Source of the DNA: Mucilaginibacter achroorhodeus
GTDB taxonomy: Bacteria > Bacteroidota > Bacteroidia > Sphingobacteriales > Sphingobacteriaceae
DNA: 64,000 nucleotides
NCBI RefSeq assembly: GCF_007846095.1
Contig: NZ_VOEI01000001.1
Span: 1,116,001 to 1,180,000, forward strand
Reading direction: 5' to 3'
The notes below the pieces were generated by a model. It was not told where the DNA came from. It did not search any database and worked only from the letters and a program-made list of their open reading frames with translations. A program made the position numbers and the translations under genes. How positions within the stretch are numbered: position 1 is the stretch's first letter; the number at the start of each line of letters is the position of its first letter. This document shows positions 61,917 through 64,000 of the stretch, in pieces.

Positions 61917-62960
61917 ATGCAATTTACTGCCAAAGATATAGCAGCGCTGCTTAACGGAACCGTTGAAGGTGACGAACTTGTTGCGGTTGACCAACTCGCC
62001 AAGATCGAGGAAGCCCAAAAAGGCTCCCTTTCATTTTTGGCTAACCCAAAGTATGAGCAGTTCCTTTACAGCACCAACGCGTCTATAGTAATTGTAAATA
62101 ACACCCAACAGCTTACCGGCCCCGTAGGCGCCACCCTCATAAGGGTAGAGAATGCGTATAGTGCTTTTACGCTGCTATTAGAAAAGTACAACACATTTAA
62201 ACTATATAAAGAAGGTATTGAACAGCCAAGCTTTATCCACGAAAGCGCCACCATTGGAGAAAACCCTTACATAGGAGCATTCGCTTATATTGGGCAGGGT
62301 GTTAAAACCGGTAAAAACTGTAAAATATATCCTAATTGCTACATTGCAGATAACGTTACCCTTGGTGATAATGTAACGCTTTTTCCCGGTGTGGTGGTTT
62401 ACTTTGATTGTGTAATTGGCAGCAACGTGATCATCCACTCGGGTGCCGTTATCGGTAGCGACGGCTTTGGCTTTGCTCCAAACGGGGATGGCAGCTACAC
62501 CAAAATTGCACAAATAGGTAACGTTATCATTGAAGACAATGTTGAGATAGGTTCGAATACCACAATAGACCGTGCTACCATGGGTTCGACTATCATCCGC
62601 AGAGGTGCCAAGATCGACAACCTGATCATGATTGCCCATAATGTTGAAATTGGTAGCCATACGGTAATGGCGGCTCAATCGGGCATATCAGGAAGTACTA
62701 AGATAGGGTCGAGAGTAGTTATTGGTGGCCAGGTAGGTTTTGCCGGCCATTTAAACATTGCAGATGGCAGCCAGTTTGGCGCACAAACAGGTATTAATCA
62801 CACTATAAAAGAAGAAAATAAGCAATGGGGCGGCTCTCCGCATCTGCCATACAAAGATTATCTTCGTGCCCACGTAAATATCAGGCGCTTACCTGATCTG
62901 GAGCTGCGTGTGCGCGAGCTGGAGAAAATGATAAAAGACTTAAAAAAAGATGTTCAGTAA
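61917..62960 (+). CDS. lpxD: UDP-3-O-(3-hydroxyacyl)glucosamine N-acyltransferase
   Basis: 347 residues. N-terminal uridine-binding domain (about 1-100), then hexapeptide left-handed beta helix ('[30 protein letters not shown]', '[26 protein letters not shown]') with the catalytic His in '[11 protein letters not shown]', and a C-terminal helix. It adds the second acyl chain in lipid A synthesis. lpxC follows 49 bases after its stop. Confidence 0.96.
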   Translation: MQFTAKDIAALLNGTVEGDELVAVDQLAKIEEAQKGSLSFLANPKYEQFLYSTNASIVIVNNTQQLTGPVGATLIRVENAYSAFTLLLEKYNTFKLYKEGIEQPSFIHESATIGENPYIGAFAYIGQGVKTGKNCKIYPNCYIADNVTLGDNVTLFPGVVVYFDCVIGSNVIIHSGAVIGSDGFGFAPNGDGSYTKIAQIGNVIIEDNVEIGSNTTIDRATMGSTIIRRGAKIDNLIMIAHNVEIGSHTVMAAQSGISGSTKIGSRVVIGGQVGFAGHLNIADGSQFGAQTGINHTIKEENKQWGGSPHLPYKDYLRAHVNIRRLPDLELRVRELEKMIKDLKKDVQ

Positions 62961-63009
62961 TTCTGGCTCATCGGTATACTAACCAATGAACTATTGAACC
63001 AATGAACGA

Positions 63010-64000
63010 ATGAGCAATATAAAAATGAACGTAAAACAAAGAACTATTAAGGCACCGGTATCAATATCCGGCGTTGGTTTGCACACAGGCCAAAACGTTA
63101 CCATGACCTTTAACCCTGCACCTGAAAAGCATGGGTATAAATTCCGTCGTGTTGATTTGCCGGGCCAGCCCATTATTGACGCCGATTGCGATAACGTTAC
63201 GGATACCTCACGTGGTACCACGCTAACGCAAAACGGCGCAAGTGTTAGTACTGTAGAGCACGTGCTTGCCGCTTTGGTTGGTTTGGAGATAGACAACGTG
63301 CTGATTGATATGGATGCACAGGAAACCCCTATCATGGACGGTAGTTCTATACAATTCATTAACGCTATTGAAGAAACCGGCACTGTTGAACAGGATGCCG
63401 ACCGCGAATATTATCACATCCCTTATAATATCCACTATTCTGAGCCTGACCGTAAAGTTGATATGGTAGCAATGCCTTTGGATGATGATTACCGCTTTAC
63501 CTGCATGGTTGATTACAACTCGCAGGTATTAGGTAGCCAGCATGCAACCATCTCCAGTCTTAAGGAATTTAAGCGCGAGATAGCATCAAGCAGAACTTTC
63601 TGTTTCCTTCATGAGCTTGAAATGCTGGTTAAGCACGACCTTATAAAAGGAGGCGACCTTAACAACGCCATTGTAGTGGTTGATAAGGATGTTGATACAG
63701 AAGAATTAAGCCACCTGGCAAAATTATTTAACCGCGCAGATATCAGTGTTGCACCACAAGGCATCTTAAACAATATCGAGCTTCGCCACCAGAACGAGCC
63801 GGCACGCCACAAGCTGTTGGATATGATAGGCGACCTTGCGCTGGTTGGTGTTCCGCTAAAAGGCCATATTATGGCGGCCCGCCCCGGCCACGCTGCAAAC
63901 GTTGCCTTTGCTAAAAAGATAAAGGCACTTATCAAAAAAGAACGCAGCCGCAAGCATGTAAAGGTTTATGACCCTAACATGAAGCCGGTGTATGATACGG
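63010..64000 (+). CDS. lpxC: UDP-3-O-acyl-N-acetylglucosamine deacetylase, 5' part (probably LpxC-FabZ)
   Basis: 330 codons to the window end, so the protein is incomplete. Two in-frame ATGs (63010 and 63025) could start it; the second gives 'MNVKQRTIKAPVSISGVGLHTG'. The zinc ligand His79 (from the second start) is in 'VSTVEHVLAAL', and 'ETPIMDGSSIQFI', 'SSRTFCFLHELEML', 'LLDMIGDLALVGVPLKGHIMAARPGH' (with Asp/His ligands) follow. It is the committed step of lipid A synthesis. In this phylum it continues as a fusion to FabZ, which would lie outside the window. Confidence 0.95.
   Translation, partial: MSNIKMNVKQRTIKAPVSISGVGLHTGQNVTMTFNPAPEKHGYKFRRVDLPGQPIIDADCDNVTDTSRGTTLTQNGASVSTVEHVLAALVGLEIDNVLIDMDAQETPIMDGSSIQFINAIEETGTVEQDADREYYHIPYNIHYSEPDRKVDMVAMPLDDDYRFTCMVDYNSQVLGSQHATISSLKEFKREIASSRTFCFLHELEMLVKHDLIKGGDLNNAIVVVDKDVDTEELSHLAKLFNRADISVAPQGILNNIELRHQNEPARHKLLDMIGDLALVGVPLKGHIMAARPGHAANVAFAKKIKALIKKERSRKHVKVYDPNMKPVYDT

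Overview
The window reads as chromosome of a Bacteroidota bacterium, most likely family Sphingobacteriaceae (Mucilaginibacter- or Pedobacter-like). The signs are two SusC/SusD outer-membrane nutrient-uptake clusters, lipoproteins with Bacteroidota-style lipoboxes, a PorX-type response regulator (type IX secretion control), an lpxD gene followed by lpxC (fused to fabZ in this phylum), and promoters of the TTTG-N19/20-TAnnTTTG kind with no clear Shine-Dalgarno sites. Base composition is moderate throughout. There are no rRNA genes, CRISPR arrays or transposase genes. One tRNA gene (Arg, anticodon CCT) is present.

Layout. 1-4200: end of an SRPBCC protein, a small conserved protein, an alpha/beta hydrolase, then a tRNA-Arg gene whose last 16 bases plus one flanking base recur 1.4 kb away. 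The recurrence frames a trypsin-like protease gene like an integrated cassette. 4241-8506: metG, an LD-carboxypeptidase, a DoxX protein and a secreted protein. 8663-20696: two tandem SusC-SusD-DUF1735 triads on the minus strand with matching promoters and leaders. 20879-25776: a PadR regulator, a PspC protein and a small coupled protein, then a TonB-dependent receptor. 25900-34057: M14 peptidase, recQ, murF, an amino-acid-oxidase-like flavoprotein and a membrane Zn peptidase. 34281-38610: a phospholipid operon (CPBP protease, DUF2007, cdsA, psd) divergent from dusB and apaG.

39287-44763 holds the classical rpsP-rimM-trmD-rplS set on the minus strand. It is split in the middle by a plus-strand polymorphic toxin locus: a lipoprotein leader gene, a frameshifted AHH-nuclease toxin tail, an Imm11-like immunity gene and a degenerate second immunity fragment. 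This is the most accessory-looking part of the window.

45453-58455: an SPFH protein with four N-terminal repeats resembling a vault protein layout, pfkA, a split DsbD system with birA, rsfS, ftsH, a LUD protein, a metallophosphoesterase, a radical SAM protein and alanine dehydrogenase. 58504-60488: tsaE and porX, which form one minus-strand run with ald. 60630-64000: an HD phosphohydrolase, lpxD and the start of lpxC, cut by the window edge.

Most of the window is ordinary housekeeping. The accessory signals are the toxin/immunity locus, the tRNA-linked protease cassette, the duplicated SusCD triads and the vault-like SPFH protein.
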